In this document: one piece after another, positions 44,325 to 54,684 of the stretch
Position numbering within the stretch: position 1 is the stretch's first letter
How the letters are laid out: each line of letters starts with the position of its first letter
DNA from: DAHUXT01 sp036273675
GTDB lineage: Bacteria > Chloroflexota > Ktedonobacteria > Ktedonobacterales > JADMIN01
Length of the DNA stretch: 64,000 nucleotides
Direction of reading: 5' to 3'
NCBI GenBank assembly: GCA_036273675.1
Contig: DASUHD010000093.1
Span: forward strand, 96,189 to 160,188
Made by a program: the position numbers and the translations under genes
Notes under the pieces: model-generated
The model's database searches: none
What the model was told of the DNA's origin: nothing
The model's input: the letters and a program-made list of their open reading frames with translations, nothing else

Positions 44325-47300
44325 ATGCGCGCGGATGAGACGCCGCGAAATCGAGAGCGGCCCGCACTCGTGTCGGCCAGCGCATTGTGGCAGCGACGAC
44401 GCGCCGGGTTTTTCTCCACCATGCGGTTGGCGCTGCTGCGGGCGTCACACACGCGCTGGCTACTGCTGGTCGTCGCGCTCGGCATCATTGTCGCCGATGT
44501 CCTCATCTGCACCGTGCCACTCTACAACACCCTCGTCTCTGATCTCCAGCTGCAAAACGCCATCACGCGCGCCGATTCGGTCCAACACAACATGCAGGTG
44601 ACGGTCCGCACCACGGGTGTCAGTCAGTCAGTCGGCCAGAAAATCGCCAGCGCGGTGCAGAGCGAGGCGGATCAGTACCTCTCAAGCTTCACGACGCCGC
44701 ATCCGACCGCCTATGTCACCAGCAGCCCATTCTTCATGTACCAGCGCCTGGACCTGGCCAGGCTCACCTTGTACGGTGGCGCCACGATCCGGATGAATGC
44801 CTTCGATTACGCTGAGCTTCGTCCTTATCTGCATTTCATCCAGGGAGCGCCCCCTCAGACGATCCAGCAGAAGGCATCCACGGGCAAGCGAGTGCAGATC
44901 ATGATTACCCGCGAAATGGCCGACGCCGAAGGGATCAAAGTGGGGCAGGCGATCACGCTACAGACGATCTCCACGGGACTGTCCGCTAACGTGACGGCCA
45001 CGGTGAGCGGAATCTTCGAGCCGATCAACGAGAACGATCCCTTCTGGAACGGCTTCACCTTCAAGGCTGTGCAACCCACAAACGATTTCCAGCCAACCAT
45101 CTATCCTCTTTTCACGACGACCGACAGTTTCTACTCGACTCTCTCGGGCGCGCAAACCAACCCAGAGGACGACAGCGATTTCGGCACGACGCTGTCCTGG
45201 ATCTACCATACTAATCTGAACCAGATTACCGCCGCGAACATGGCTGACGTCGCCAACGATGTGACGACCTTCCGCAGCCGTATCTTTGGGAATTTAGGAC
45301 ATCAATACAGCGTGGACACGTTCGGCGGTCTCGATAAGATCATCGCGAGCGCGCAGCAGCAGTTAGAGTTGGTTGCGCTGCCGCTCTACGTGATTGCCGC
45401 CCAGATCGTCGGCCTCGCTCTGCTCTTCGTCGCCGCCATGGCCGCCCTCCTCATCGAACAGCAAAGCGAGGAGATCGCCACTCTCAAGAGCCGCGGCGCC
45501 AGTGGTGCGCAGATGCTGGGTATCTTCACCACCCAGAGTACCGTGCTGGGGCTGCTCGCCGCCCTCGCAGGTCCCTTTCTCGCGGTGGCGCTGGCCTTGC
45601 TCGTAATTCACTGGTTCCTGCCCGGCGCCACCCTTGCAGGCGCCTCAGCACCCGGAGTATCAGGCTTCACGAGCGCTATCACCAGCGCCTACCTGGCACG
45701 CATTGCCCAGCCCGCGCTGGTGTTGGTACCGGCAATCATCGGCGCGGTGCTCGGCATCGCGGTCATCACCCTCTACACGCTGCAGACAGCGCGCCTCGAT
45801 ATGCTCGCCTTGCGCCGCGAGGCTAGCCGCCCCACCCGCCGACCCTTCTGGAGCCGCACCTACCTCGACGTTGGCCTGGCGCTCCTGTGTATCGCTGGCT
45901 ACCTGGAACTGGGGCGTTTCGGCAGTGCGCAGACCCGTCTCAATCTGGGCGCCAGTGCGAACAGTCCGCTTCTGCTGCTCGCCCCGTCGTTGCTGCTGCT
46001 GGCGGGTGGTCTCATGCTGCTACGCCTGATTCCGCTGGCTGCCAGAGCGGGAGCGCGCCTCGCCAGTCGCGGACGCGGGTTCACCTCGATGCTCACCTTC
46101 GCCCAGATCGAGCGCACGCCCGACCGCTATGCGCGCATGACGTTGCTGCTGATCCTGGCGGTGGGCCTGGGGCTGTTCGCCCTTACCTTCGAGGCGTCAC
46201 TGACGCAAAATATTCAGGATCGCACCGCCTATGCGGCTGGCGCCGACGTTCGCCTGACAGCCAACAGGCATATGAGCGCGAGTCAGATCTCATCATATCT
46301 GACCTTTCTCAAGACCCTGCCAGGCGTGCTGGGAGTGACTCCGCTCTATCGCACGAGCGGCAGCACCCCCGTGACGCTGGGCGACCACCCGGTCGAGGTA
46401 CTTGGGGTGGATAGCACGACGTTTGCCGGAATTGCCAATGCGCGTTCGTGGCGCGCTGACTATGCCGCGCAACCCCTGCCCGACCTAATGAGCCAGCTGG
46501 CGGCGCATCGCGTGCCTACGCAATCAGCGTTCGATACCTCTAAGCATCCTCTCTCGGTACTCGTCAGCGAGACCCTCGCGCAGCAATTGAAGCTGCGTGT
46601 CGGCGACCGATTCCAACTGAGCGCATCGTTGGCGCTGATCAATCCGCCAACGCTCATCGTGAGCGCGATCGTGCATGAGTTTCCCACGCTCTACCCCACC
46701 GCCACCGCGGGTGGCTTCCTGGTGATGGATTTGCGCGACCTCGAATACGCTGCCGCGACGCAGCCAAACGCCAGCGCGAACACGCAGATTAGCCCCAATG
46801 AATTCTGGCTGCGCACCACCAGCAATCCGGCGGAGCAGCGGGCGCTCTTGCAGGCGCTCAACCATAAGCAATCCGACGTCACATTGGCCTCGGTCGAAAG
46901 CTACCAGCAGGACTTGCAGCTGGCGGAGGATAATCCCGTCACCGGGGGCATGAGCGGGCTGCTGGTGATCGGAGCCTTCACCGCCGCGTTCCTGGCCGTG
47001 CTGGGAAGCCTGGTACAGGCGATTCTGGCCGCGCGCCAGCGCACGACGCAGTTTGCCATCTTCCGCACGCTTGGCATGGCCAACCGCCAGTTGGCAGGCT
47101 TGCTCCTTGGCGAGCAGACCTTCGTCTATCTGTTCGGCCTGGTGGGCGGAACCCTCCTTGGGTTGCTGCTGACGTCCGCGACGACGCCCTTCCTGACGTA
47201 TAGCGATCTCGCGATCAACCCCGCCGCCATCGGTATACCGCCATACATGCCACAGATCAACTGGTCGGCGCTTGGCCTGTTTTATGGCGCGCTGCTGGTG

Positions 47301-47384
47301 GCGTTTGTACTGGCGCTCATCATTGCGTCCCGCTATGCGGCACGTATTGGCCTGGGCAGAGCGCTCCGACTGGGCAAAGACTGA
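44325..47384 (+). CDS. Large FtsX-like permease without adjacent ATPase
   Basis: A 1019-residue membrane protein. A cytoplasmic basic N-terminus and helix (~35-60) are followed by a large extracytoplasmic domain (~65-330), a FtsX helix block (~340-480: LYVIAAQIVGLALLFVAAMAALLIEQ, GASGAQMLGIFTTQS), two central helices (~520-580), a second extracytoplasmic domain (~600-850) and a last FtsX block (~865-1010: VIGAFTAAFLAVLGSLVQAIL, FAIFRTLGMANRQLAGLLLGEQ). It must work with an ABC ATPase encoded elsewhere. ATG 44325 with AGGAGGG is preferred over 44304. Convergent with mnmA. Confidence 0.9.
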   Translation: MRADETPRNRERPALVSASALWQRRRAGFFSTMRLALLRASHTRWLLLVVALGIIVADVLICTVPLYNTLVSDLQLQNAITRADSVQHNMQVTVRTTGVSQSVGQKIASAVQSEADQYLSSFTTPHPTAYVTSSPFFMYQRLDLARLTLYGGATIRMNAFDYAELRPYLHFIQGAPPQTIQQKASTGKRVQIMITREMADAEGIKVGQAITLQTISTGLSANVTATVSGIFEPINENDPFWNGFTFKAVQPTNDFQPTIYPLFTTTDSFYSTLSGAQTNPEDDSDFGTTLSWIYHTNLNQITAANMADVANDVTTFRSRIFGNLGHQYSVDTFGGLDKIIASAQQQLELVALPLYVIAAQIVGLALLFVAAMAALLIEQQSEEIATLKSRGASGAQMLGIFTTQSTVLGLLAALAGPFLAVALALLVIHWFLPGATLAGASAPGVSGFTSAITSAYLARIAQPALVLVPAIIGAVLGIAVITLYTLQTARLDMLALRREASRPTRRPFWSRTYLDVGLALLCIAGYLELGRFGSAQTRLNLGASANSPLLLLAPSLLLLAGGLMLLRLIPLAARAGARLASRGRGFTSMLTFAQIERTPDRYARMTLLLILAVGLGLFALTFEASLTQNIQDRTAYAAGADVRLTANRHMSASQISSYLTFLKTLPGVLGVTPLYRTSGSTPVTLGDHPVEVLGVDSTTFAGIANARSWRADYAAQPLPDLMSQLAAHRVPTQSAFDTSKHPLSVLVSETLAQQLKLRVGDRFQLSASLALINPPTLIVSAIVHEFPTLYPTATAGGFLVMDLRDLEYAAATQPNASANTQISPNEFWLRTTSNPAEQRALLQALNHKQSDVTLASVESYQQDLQLAEDNPVTGGMSGLLVIGAFTAAFLAVLGSLVQAILAARQRTTQFAIFRTLGMANRQLAGLLLGEQTFVYLFGLVGGTLLGLLLTSATTPFLTYSDLAINPAAIGIPPYMPQINWSALGLFYGALLVAFVLALIIASRYAARIGLGRALRLGKD

Positions 47385-47405
47385 GCATCGCTTACACCGA
47401 GCTAC

Positions 47406-48524
47406 TCAATCTTGCTCGATTAGCCCGCCGCCAAGCGCCTCGTCGCCCGCCGCGCCGCCATAGAAGACGGCGGCCTGTCCTGGCGTCACCGCGCGAATCG
47501 GCTGCTCCAGCGCCACCTCGGCGCGCCCATCAGGCAGCGGCGTAACGAGGCCGCTCACTGGCTGTGCCTTGTAGCGCACCTTGACCTCGACGCGCATCGG
47601 GCCATCGGGCGGCGTATCGCGCGTCCAGGTCGTCTGGCGCACGGTGAAGGTATCACGCTCAAGCGCGGCGGCTGGCCCAACGATAAGGGCATTGCGCGTG
47701 GCATCCAGTTGCAGCACGTGGAGCGGCTCGCGCGCGGCGATGCCCAGCCCCTTGCGCTGGCCGACCGTGTAATTCGCCAGACCGCTATGCGCGCCAAGCG
47801 CCCGCCCCGAGAGGTCGAGAATCGGCCCAGGCTCAGGCGCAGGCATGCCCTTGGCATCAGCGTAGCGGCGGACGAAGCCGCGATAGTCGTTGGCGGCAAC
47901 AAAGCAAATCTCCTGGCTTTCCGCTTTCGTCGCCACCGACAGGCCGCGCTCCGCCGCCATCGCCCGCACCTCCGGCTTGGTGTATTCCCCCAGCGGGAAG
48001 AGCGCATGGCTCAGCTGATACTGCGAGAGCACGTGCAGCACATACGACTGGTCCTTGGTCACATCGCTGGCCCGGCGCAGGCGGCGCAGCCCTGTCGCCG
48101 GGTCGTCGTCCACGCGCACGTAATGGCCCGTCGCAAGATAGTCGGCGCCGAGGGCGAGCGCGCGCTCCAGCAGCAGTGTGAAGCGGATCGTGCGGTTGCA
48201 GCGCAGGCAGGGATTTGGCGTGCGCCCGGCGCGATACTCGTCATAGAAATAGTCTACAATCGCCTCGCGGAACGGCTCCTCGACGTTGATGACGTAGAAG
48301 GGGATATCGAGCTGAGCGGCGACGCGACGCGCATCGCTCATTGATTCGATGGAGCAGCAGGCGTTTTCGCGCACCGGCGCGGCGTCCTCATCCGCGCCCT
48401 CCGTGGGTGGCTCGGCCCAGAGGCGCAGCATGATGCCGACGACATCGTACCCCTGTTCTTTGAGCAGCGCCGCCGCCACTGAGCTATCGACGCCGCCGCT
48501 CATGCCGACTACCACACGCGTCAT
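47406..48524 (-). CDS. mnmA: tRNA-specific 2-thiouridylase MnmA
   Basis: A 372-residue enzyme that thiolates U34 of tRNA-Lys, -Glu and -Gln. Seen are the PP-loop GMSGGVDSSVAA (~8), the catalytic Cys in TPNPCLRCNRTIRF, LATGHYVR, KDQSYVLHVL, and the second catalytic Cys in SQEICFVAANDYRGF, followed by the beta-barrel domain (GLANYTVGQRKGLGI, RVEVKVRYKAQ). Length and start match the family. An insert near residue 40-50 (EGADEDAAPVRENAC) is slightly longer than usual. Sulfur donors are not adjacent. Confidence 0.96.
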   Translation of the reverse strand: MTRVVVGMSGGVDSSVAAALLKEQGYDVVGIMLRLWAEPPTEGADEDAAPVRENACCSIESMSDARRVAAQLDIPFYVINVEEPFREAIVDYFYDEYRAGRTPNPCLRCNRTIRFTLLLERALALGADYLATGHYVRVDDDPATGLRRLRRASDVTKDQSYVLHVLSQYQLSHALFPLGEYTKPEVRAMAAERGLSVATKAESQEICFVAANDYRGFVRRYADAKGMPAPEPGPILDLSGRALGAHSGLANYTVGQRKGLGIAAREPLHVLQLDATRNALIVGPAAALERDTFTVRQTTWTRDTPPDGPMRVEVKVRYKAQPVSGLVTPLPDGRAEVALEQPIRAVTPGQAAVFYGGAAGDEALGGGLIEQD

Positions 48525-48716
48525 AGGTTCGCCCGCTTTCCTGAGTTCTGTTGCTATTGGCTGCTAGCGCGCCACACTCACCACGTCCGGCGCTGAAATT
48601 ACCGGTCATCCGAACCATTATATGATATGCGACAGGCCCAGGCGCACCAGGCGTACGGTTTATGGGTCAGCGCCTCCACCTGGCAGCCTGTCTGATTGTG
48701 CTAAGCAACATCGCTC

Positions 48717-49130
48717 TTAGCGCTGCGTCGAGATGACGTGTTCAATGCTCAGGCGCAGGGTGACGCGATCTGCCGCGCCTCTGCGGGACGCTTGCGCGAG
48801 CCACTGTTCAGCGGCCTCATCGCCAAGATACCGCGTGGCAATCTGGCGATAGAGCGCTATGCCGCGCTCCACATCCTCGTCCATAGTCGTTCGTCCGCGC
48901 ACCGCGACGTAGCGTGGACCCTCGGAGACACTCAGCGATGCCCAAGGGTTCGACCGGAGGTTACGGACCTTATACGATTTTGCTGGCGTTGAGACGAGGA
49001 TGTCATCTCCGTCCAGTATGTACCAGACGAGCACCTGGGAAGGAATGCCCTGGCGGTTCACGGTGGCCAGCGTGCCAAAATGCACGTCGTCCAGAAAGGC
49101 GCGAACGGCGGTAGTGAGAGATACAGACAT
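48717..49130 (-). CDS. PPOX-class F420-dependent-type flavin/deazaflavin protein
   Basis: A 137-residue split-barrel protein of the pyridoxamine-5'-phosphate oxidase-like class. FLDDVHFGTLATVNRQGIPSQVLVWYILDGDDILVSTPAKSYKVRNLRSNPWASLSV is typical of the Rv1155/Rv2607-like F420- or FMN-binding group. Members reduce substrates with F420H2 or bind flavin; the substrate here is unknown. The start at 49130 has GGAGCTTC-like purines upstream (weak). It stands alone, divergent from the GH15 gene. Confidence 0.88.
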   Translation of the reverse strand: MSVSLTTAVRAFLDDVHFGTLATVNRQGIPSQVLVWYILDGDDILVSTPAKSYKVRNLRSNPWASLSVSEGPRYVAVRGRTTMDEDVERGIALYRQIATRYLGDEAAEQWLAQASRRGAADRVTLRLSIEHVISTQR

Positions 49131-49399
49131 AAGACAGAAGCTCCTTCGCGCCAGTCAGCGCCTGGGAACAATCCTTCATAAATGAAAGCATGCTCTCCTG
49201 AGAGCGTAGAGCGCCGCACGAATGTTGTCAACGAGTGGAGGCCTCCACCAGAGGTATGGCATGTGCGAGAAGGGAAACATGCGACGCCATCCTGAGTAAC
49301 GGCTCTCGGTATGATATGGTATCAAGGATGACCAGTAGACGACCGGAGTGCGTCGGCGCCGACGACACCCCGGCCCAATAGCACAGCGAGTGAGGTGCG

Positions 49400-51505
49400 A
49401 TGATGCAGCCTGCGGGACTTCGCGTTGAGGCGGCCCAGAATGCGGCGCGGCCACGCTATCGGCCCATTGGTGACTACGGCGTCATCGGCGACTGCCGTAC
49501 AGCCGCGCTGATCGGGCCGGATGGCTCGATTGACTGGTGCTGCATGCCCCACTTCGATAGTCCCGCCATCTTTCTGCGGCTGCTCGATGCCGATAAGGGC
49601 GGATATTTTCAGGTCGCTCCCACGGCGGGATTCGCCAGTCAGATGGCCTATCTGCCCGCCACGAACATGTTGCAGACGGTCTTCGAGACCGGAACAGGCC
49701 AGCTTCGTCTACTCGATAGCATGCCCATTCGCTCCCGTCGGCCAAACGCCGCGAACGTCGCATCGCAAGTGAACGCGCGGCTGCTGCATCACGGTATGCA
49801 CCGGCTCCATGCGGGCCTCGAACGCGAAATCGGCAATGATGTTGCCGCGGCTCACCGCATCCTGCGTATCGCCACCTGCCTCGAAGGCACGGTGGATGTC
49901 GCCGTCACGCTGAAGGCCACCTTCGACTACGCCCGCTTATCGCCGCAGGTAGAGCTGCTCTCGCTGACTGGCGGGATGGTTGGAGCGATCCTCTCGGCGA
50001 ACGGGCGTTATCTCGCGCTGATCGTGCGCCCGCTGCCGCCCGCCGCCTCTGATGCGGCAAGTCCGCTCCATAGTGAAGACGACATCCTCCGTTCATCGCT
50101 CACGCTCAAGGCGGGCGAGCGTGTCGCCATCAGCCTGAACTACGCCCGCACGCTGGGCGAGGCGCGCGCGCTGGCGCACCGGCTGACCACGCATGACGTG
50201 GACGCCGACGTGCGCGAGACGATGCAGTACTGGCATACGTGGGCGGCCACCACACGTTATGACGGCCCATATCAGGAGCAGGTGCTGCGTTCGGCGCTGG
50301 CGCTGAAGCTCTGTACCTTCGAGCCGACCGGCGCCATTGTCGCCGCCCCAACGACCTCGCTGCCGGAGGGCATCGGCGGGGTGCGCAACTGGGACTATCG
50401 CTACACCTGGCTGCGCGACTCCTCCTTTACGCTGGATGCGCTCGGCCAGCTCGGCTACTATGGCGAAGCGCGCGATTACTTCCACTTCCTGCATGATCTC
50501 GACATCAAGCGCATCGATAACCTGCGCATCCTCTATAGCATTCGCGGCGAATACGGCGCCCACCTTGCCGAGGAGGAATTGACGCACCTGGAAGGCTATC
50601 AAGGCTCACGGCCCGTGCGCATCGGCAATGGCGCGGCGACGCAACGGCAGATGGATGTCTATGGCGAGGTGCTTGCGGCGGCGTACAGCTATCTGCGGCA
50701 GGCGAGCAATCGTCATGGCCACCGCATCCACGAACGGGTCCGCGACCTGCGCACAATGTCGGAGCTGATCGCGGACTACGTCGCCAACCACTGGCACGAG
50801 ATGGACCGTGGTATCTGGGAGGTGCGTGGTGAGCCACGAGCCTTTGTCTATTCGCGGGCGATGTGCTGGGTCGCGCTCGACCGCGCCTGCAAGATGGCCG
50901 AACGTCACGGTCATTCGCAGCACGCGCCACGCTGGGGCAAGCAGGGCGCGGCCATTCGGGAAGAGATCGAGCAGAATGGCTACAACGAGGAGATCCATTC
51001 GTACACCCAGTCCTATAGAGATCGGGTGCTCGACTCCGCCAACCTGCGCCTGGCGCTCTCAGGTTTCCAGGCGGCAGGAGAGCCACAGATGCGCGACACC
51101 ATCCTGACGACCGCCCAGCGGCTCTCCGGTGATGGCGGCCTGCTCTACCGCTACCGTCCCTATGATGACGCCGAGCAGACGCAGGGCCAGAAACCGCACG
51201 ACCTCTCTTCAATCGATGGCCTCCCCGGCGGCGAGGGCGCGTTTCTGGCGTGTACCTGGTGGCTTGTCAGCGACCTCTGCCGTATGGGCGAGATCGAGGA
51301 GGCCCAGCGCCGTATGGAGCATCTCTTGAGCTTCGCCAGCCCGCTTGGCCTCTACTCCGAGGAGGTTGATCCGGCGACGGGGGCGCTGCTGGGCAACTAT
51401 CCCCAGGCATTCACCCACATCGGCCTGATCAATAGCGCCGTCGCCCTCCAGCGCGCCCAGGAGGGCCGCAGCATCGACGACGAGGATGTCCAGCTCGCCA
51501 CATAA
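49400..51505 (+). CDS. Glycoside hydrolase family 15 protein (glucoamylase/trehalase-like)
   Basis: A 701-residue cytoplasmic protein without signal peptide. The N-terminal beta-sandwich domain starts RPIGDYGVIGDCRTAALIGPDGSIDWCCMPHFDSPAIF, and the (alpha/alpha)6 barrel contains LPEGIGGVRNWDYRYTWLRDSSFTLDAL and FLACTWWLVSDLCRMGEIEEA, both hallmarks of GH15 proteins. Mycobacterial and archaeal relatives with this N-terminus hydrolyse trehalose or alpha-glucans; which applies here cannot be read. GAGG precedes the second-codon ATG pair at 49400. It converges with the DUF4129 gene. Confidence 0.93.
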   Translation: MMQPAGLRVEAAQNAARPRYRPIGDYGVIGDCRTAALIGPDGSIDWCCMPHFDSPAIFLRLLDADKGGYFQVAPTAGFASQMAYLPATNMLQTVFETGTGQLRLLDSMPIRSRRPNAANVASQVNARLLHHGMHRLHAGLEREIGNDVAAAHRILRIATCLEGTVDVAVTLKATFDYARLSPQVELLSLTGGMVGAILSANGRYLALIVRPLPPAASDAASPLHSEDDILRSSLTLKAGERVAISLNYARTLGEARALAHRLTTHDVDADVRETMQYWHTWAATTRYDGPYQEQVLRSALALKLCTFEPTGAIVAAPTTSLPEGIGGVRNWDYRYTWLRDSSFTLDALGQLGYYGEARDYFHFLHDLDIKRIDNLRILYSIRGEYGAHLAEEELTHLEGYQGSRPVRIGNGAATQRQMDVYGEVLAAAYSYLRQASNRHGHRIHERVRDLRTMSELIADYVANHWHEMDRGIWEVRGEPRAFVYSRAMCWVALDRACKMAERHGHSQHAPRWGKQGAAIREEIEQNGYNEEIHSYTQSYRDRVLDSANLRLALSGFQAAGEPQMRDTILTTAQRLSGDGGLLYRYRPYDDAEQTQGQKPHDLSSIDGLPGGEGAFLACTWWLVSDLCRMGEIEEAQRRMEHLLSFASPLGLYSEEVDPATGALLGNYPQAFTHIGLINSAVALQRAQEGRSIDDEDVQLAT

Positions 51506-51523
51506 CGGCTGCCACTGTTCCTA

Positions 51524-53128
51524 CTATTCCTGCTGCTCGGCGAGCCAGCGCTGTACCGTCGCGGCGGCGTTTGCCGTTTCTGGCGTGGCAGGGGATGAGG
51601 CGTCCGGGCCGGACGCTGGTTGGCCGTAGCGCGCCTGCTCGTAGGCATCGGTGAGCTCGGCCATCGCTCCGGCGACAGGAGGTGGCGCAGCTGCGCCAGG
51701 GCGCAACGGGTCGTCACTGGCGAGGCGGAGCTGATACTCGCGTGGCGTCTCGGCGGGTCGGCGCGCGTGTCCGGCGCTGACGGCAAGCGCCAGCGTATCG
51801 CGATAGGCCCGGCGCACACTCCCCTCGGCGAGATCGTCCGCTAGGAGCGCATCCTCGACGCGCTGGCGGCGGAAGGCGCCGAAGAAGCGGCGAAGCTGGC
51901 CACCAAGAATCTCGCGAGCATCGAGCATCGTGCGTTCCTCGGTAAACGCGCGCATCTGCCGCACCTGAGTAAAGCGGCTCAAGATGCGCGCCAGTATCAC
52001 CAGTGCGACGACGATAACGAGAATCGCGGCCCCCCAACGCAGCGCTGTCACCCATTCCGCCGGGAGCAGACTCGTCGCGACCGCGTTGTGCGCTGGCGGG
52101 GCGCAGGTGGCGCCGGGCGTGGCGACTCCGCCCGCCGGAACAGTGGGCTGACACGGCGGCGGTGTTGGCACATTCAGCGGCTTCGGCGGGCCGAGCCGAT
52201 GAAAATAGTCCGCCAGCCACTCGATGGGCTTATTCAGAATCAGGTAGAGCAGGTAGAAGATAGGCGTGAGGATGAACACAATCCCGTCGAGCAGCCCATT
52301 GACGATATTGCCCGCGGCGATGGCGAGCACGCGCACCGAATCGCGCGAGATGAGCGTCGCCAGCAGCATCGCCAGCAGCGAGAGGCCCAGGCTCAGGCCC
52401 ACACTGGCCGCCAGCCAGGCCCGCGTAAAGACGGGCGGCATCTCCAGGGGCTGGGCGCCACGATAGGCGCTACGCATTTCGTAGGAGGCATCGCGCGCCT
52501 GCGCCAGCGTGAGTCCCATCGTCCCCGCGAAGAGCAGCAACGCCAGCAGCAACGTGAGATAGCTCGCCGCCAGTGGGCGCGCCGCTCCCTGAATGGCTGC
52601 CGCGCCCGCCAGCGCCGCGATGGTCACGCCCAGCGCCACGACGAAGCGCACGTACATACGTCCACGCGTCAGGCGCCCGCGGCCCAGCAACAGGCCGCGC
52701 CACCACAGCCAGATAATCAGCAGCGCCAGCGCCACCAGCCCGCTGGTATCGCCCCCATTGACGAGCACAGAGCGGGCAGCCGGCGAGAGCCAGTAGGTAG
52801 CGATCAGCGAGAGCGTCCCCAGCCCAGCCACCGCGAAGGTCAGTAGCAGCGTATTTCTGCGCCTGCGTTGCGGGTCATCGTCGGTATCATGGGCGAACAA
52901 GACGGTGAGCCAGTGGATGCCAAAGACCAGCAGCCACATCCACCAGAACGGCATGACCGCGCTATTGGGGTCGCCAGAGTCATACGCCGCCAGCAGCAGC
53001 AACCAGCAGAAGATCGGCAGCGTTTCCAGCACGCAGGCGGAGGCTACTACGAGGAGTCCGGCCAGGCGCTCGACCCGTGATTGAACGGGTGGGAGATCGT
53101 GCGGCGGCAATGTCGCGAGTTGCCTCAT
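51524..53128 (-). CDS. DUF4129 membrane protein
   Basis: A 534-residue protein with about nine membrane helices and a C-terminal cytoplasmic or exported DUF4129 domain: VRRAYRDTLALAVSAGHARRPAETPREYQLRL, then MAELTDAYEQARYG. DUF4129 is usually found at the end of transglutaminase-like proteins encoded beside MoxR and DUF58 genes; here it stands without the transglutaminase core. ATG 53128 overlaps the DUF58 stop (ATGA), so both are co-translated. The longer frame to 53263 is a shadow of the DUF58 gene. Confidence 0.85.
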   Translation of the reverse strand: MRQLATLPPHDLPPVQSRVERLAGLLVVASACVLETLPIFCWLLLLAAYDSGDPNSAVMPFWWMWLLVFGIHWLTVLFAHDTDDDPQRRRRNTLLLTFAVAGLGTLSLIATYWLSPAARSVLVNGGDTSGLVALALLIIWLWWRGLLLGRGRLTRGRMYVRFVVALGVTIAALAGAAAIQGAARPLAASYLTLLLALLLFAGTMGLTLAQARDASYEMRSAYRGAQPLEMPPVFTRAWLAASVGLSLGLSLLAMLLATLISRDSVRVLAIAAGNIVNGLLDGIVFILTPIFYLLYLILNKPIEWLADYFHRLGPPKPLNVPTPPPCQPTVPAGGVATPGATCAPPAHNAVATSLLPAEWVTALRWGAAILVIVVALVILARILSRFTQVRQMRAFTEERTMLDAREILGGQLRRFFGAFRRQRVEDALLADDLAEGSVRRAYRDTLALAVSAGHARRPAETPREYQLRLASDDPLRPGAAAPPPVAGAMAELTDAYEQARYGQPASGPDASSPATPETANAAATVQRWLAEQQE

Positions 53129-54684
53129 GGCAGCGCCTCCAGGCTGGCGCGCGGATGGCTGGCAGCGCCTTCCAGTGGGGTATGGGGCGCAGCAGACGGC
53201 AACGGCTGCCCATCGGCGTCCAGTCCGCGCTCGGCCAGCGCTTCTCGCAACAACTCGTGCCACTTCGCCGACCCACCCAGCCGGAGTGAGGGTAGCCGAC
53301 GGGTTACGAGCGGCGTATCGCCCGTGAGCAGCAGCGTCACGCTATGCCCTGCCGACCGCAGCCGACTGAACACCTCGACACCCGCACCGCCAAGCGCCTG
53401 CGCTGCGCCGACATAGACAACCGTGCTGCCATAGGGCAGGCGTGGCGTCTCCTCGACGACGATATCGTCGATAGGGCGCGGCACGAATGCCACCAGCCGC
53501 GCCAGCGCGTCCATCAGCCGAAGCTGCTGGCCGTTATCGCCAGCGGGCGCGATACGCAGCCGACCGGCGGAGCGTCGCCCGGTGACGGCCCGCACGCCGC
53601 CGATGGTCACACCCGAATCAACCCCCTGACCCGATGCGCCTGATTCACCGTCCGCGCTTACCTGCGGACGCCAGACGAGATCATCGTGCGCCTGCATCGT
53701 GCCGTTGGCGCACAGCCCGACCGCGTATCCCTGATTGAGTCCCCAGGCGGCCACCGAGGCTGCCGCGCCGATTGCCAGCTCGCTCAGGTCGTGATCCACC
53801 CCGACAAACTGCCCATGGCCAAAAAGGCGGTCGTCGCGGCCAAAGGTGCGCAGATCGAGGAAAATAGTCAGCGTGTGGTGCGCCGACGGCTCGAAGACTT
53901 TGGTATGCAGCGCGCCAGTGCGGGCGGTGGCCTTCCAGTGGATGTGGCGGGGATCGTCCCCCACGGAATAGTCGCGCACACCCGCCACCCGTAGTGGATC
54001 GGCAAGCAGGCGCCGCGTGGTCGCGAGATCGCCGAAGGGCGCGCGCGCGGGCAGCCCAAACCGTTCGAGCGGCATCGTCAGCGGATGCACCAGCAGATAG
54101 GCTGGCTGCTCGATCACCTGCTGGCGTGTCAGCACGCCAAGGGGGTCGCCGCTCTGCAGCGCCATCGGGCCGAAGGTATATGCGCCACGCTCCAGGATGC
54201 GCATCTGGTAGCGGCGCGTGACGCGCTGCATCGCCCAGAGTGAGAAGGCATTGGTCAGCGTGGCGCGCCCCGTCTTGAAACTTGGACGCACCACTGCGCT
54301 GATGATCCGGCAGTCCACAGGAACATCGTCTTCGAGATCGAGGCGTGGCAGCGGCAGGATTTTGCGGTTCTCGATGGTGATGGTAAACGAGATGTCATCG
54401 CCGATCCGCGCACGGTCCACTCCCAGATGGCGGCGCACGAACACTTCGCTGAGGCAGAAGCGATACCAGATTTCAGGGATAGCGCCGAGCGCGATCACGG
54501 CAAGCCCGGAGACGAAGAGGATTTCATCGCGTAGCGCCAGGCTGACGAGCATCAGCAACGCGCCTACCAGATACCAGGGCCGCCGGGAGAGGATATTCTC
54601 ATCGTTGGCGTAGCGGCGTAGCTGCCTGCGCAGCCGCTCGCCACGGCGGCGGCTGCGGTCGAGGTCCCTGTTAACGTAGAACAT
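53125..54684 (-). CDS. DUF58-domain protein
   Basis: A 519-residue protein. Two helices near residues 38-75 are followed by a beta-rich region and the DUF58 core GVRDYSVGDDPRHIHWKATARTGALHTKVFEPSAHHTLTIFLDL, where RDY..GD..R.IHWK.TAR is the family hallmark. DUF58 proteins have a degenerate VWA-like fold and act with MoxR ATPases and transglutaminase/DUF4129 proteins in envelope or protease assembly. Its own MoxR is not adjacent; the window's MoxR (30715) lies 23 kb away with a different VWA partner. Confidence 0.92.
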   Translation of the reverse strand: MFYVNRDLDRSRRRGERLRRQLRRYANDENILSRRPWYLVGALLMLVSLALRDEILFVSGLAVIALGAIPEIWYRFCLSEVFVRRHLGVDRARIGDDISFTITIENRKILPLPRLDLEDDVPVDCRIISAVVRPSFKTGRATLTNAFSLWAMQRVTRRYQMRILERGAYTFGPMALQSGDPLGVLTRQQVIEQPAYLLVHPLTMPLERFGLPARAPFGDLATTRRLLADPLRVAGVRDYSVGDDPRHIHWKATARTGALHTKVFEPSAHHTLTIFLDLRTFGRDDRLFGHGQFVGVDHDLSELAIGAAASVAAWGLNQGYAVGLCANGTMQAHDDLVWRPQVSADGESGASGQGVDSGVTIGGVRAVTGRRSAGRLRIAPAGDNGQQLRLMDALARLVAFVPRPIDDIVVEETPRLPYGSTVVYVGAAQALGGAGVEVFSRLRSAGHSVTLLLTGDTPLVTRRLPSLRLGGSAKWHELLREALAERGLDADGQPLPSAAPHTPLEGAASHPRASLEALP

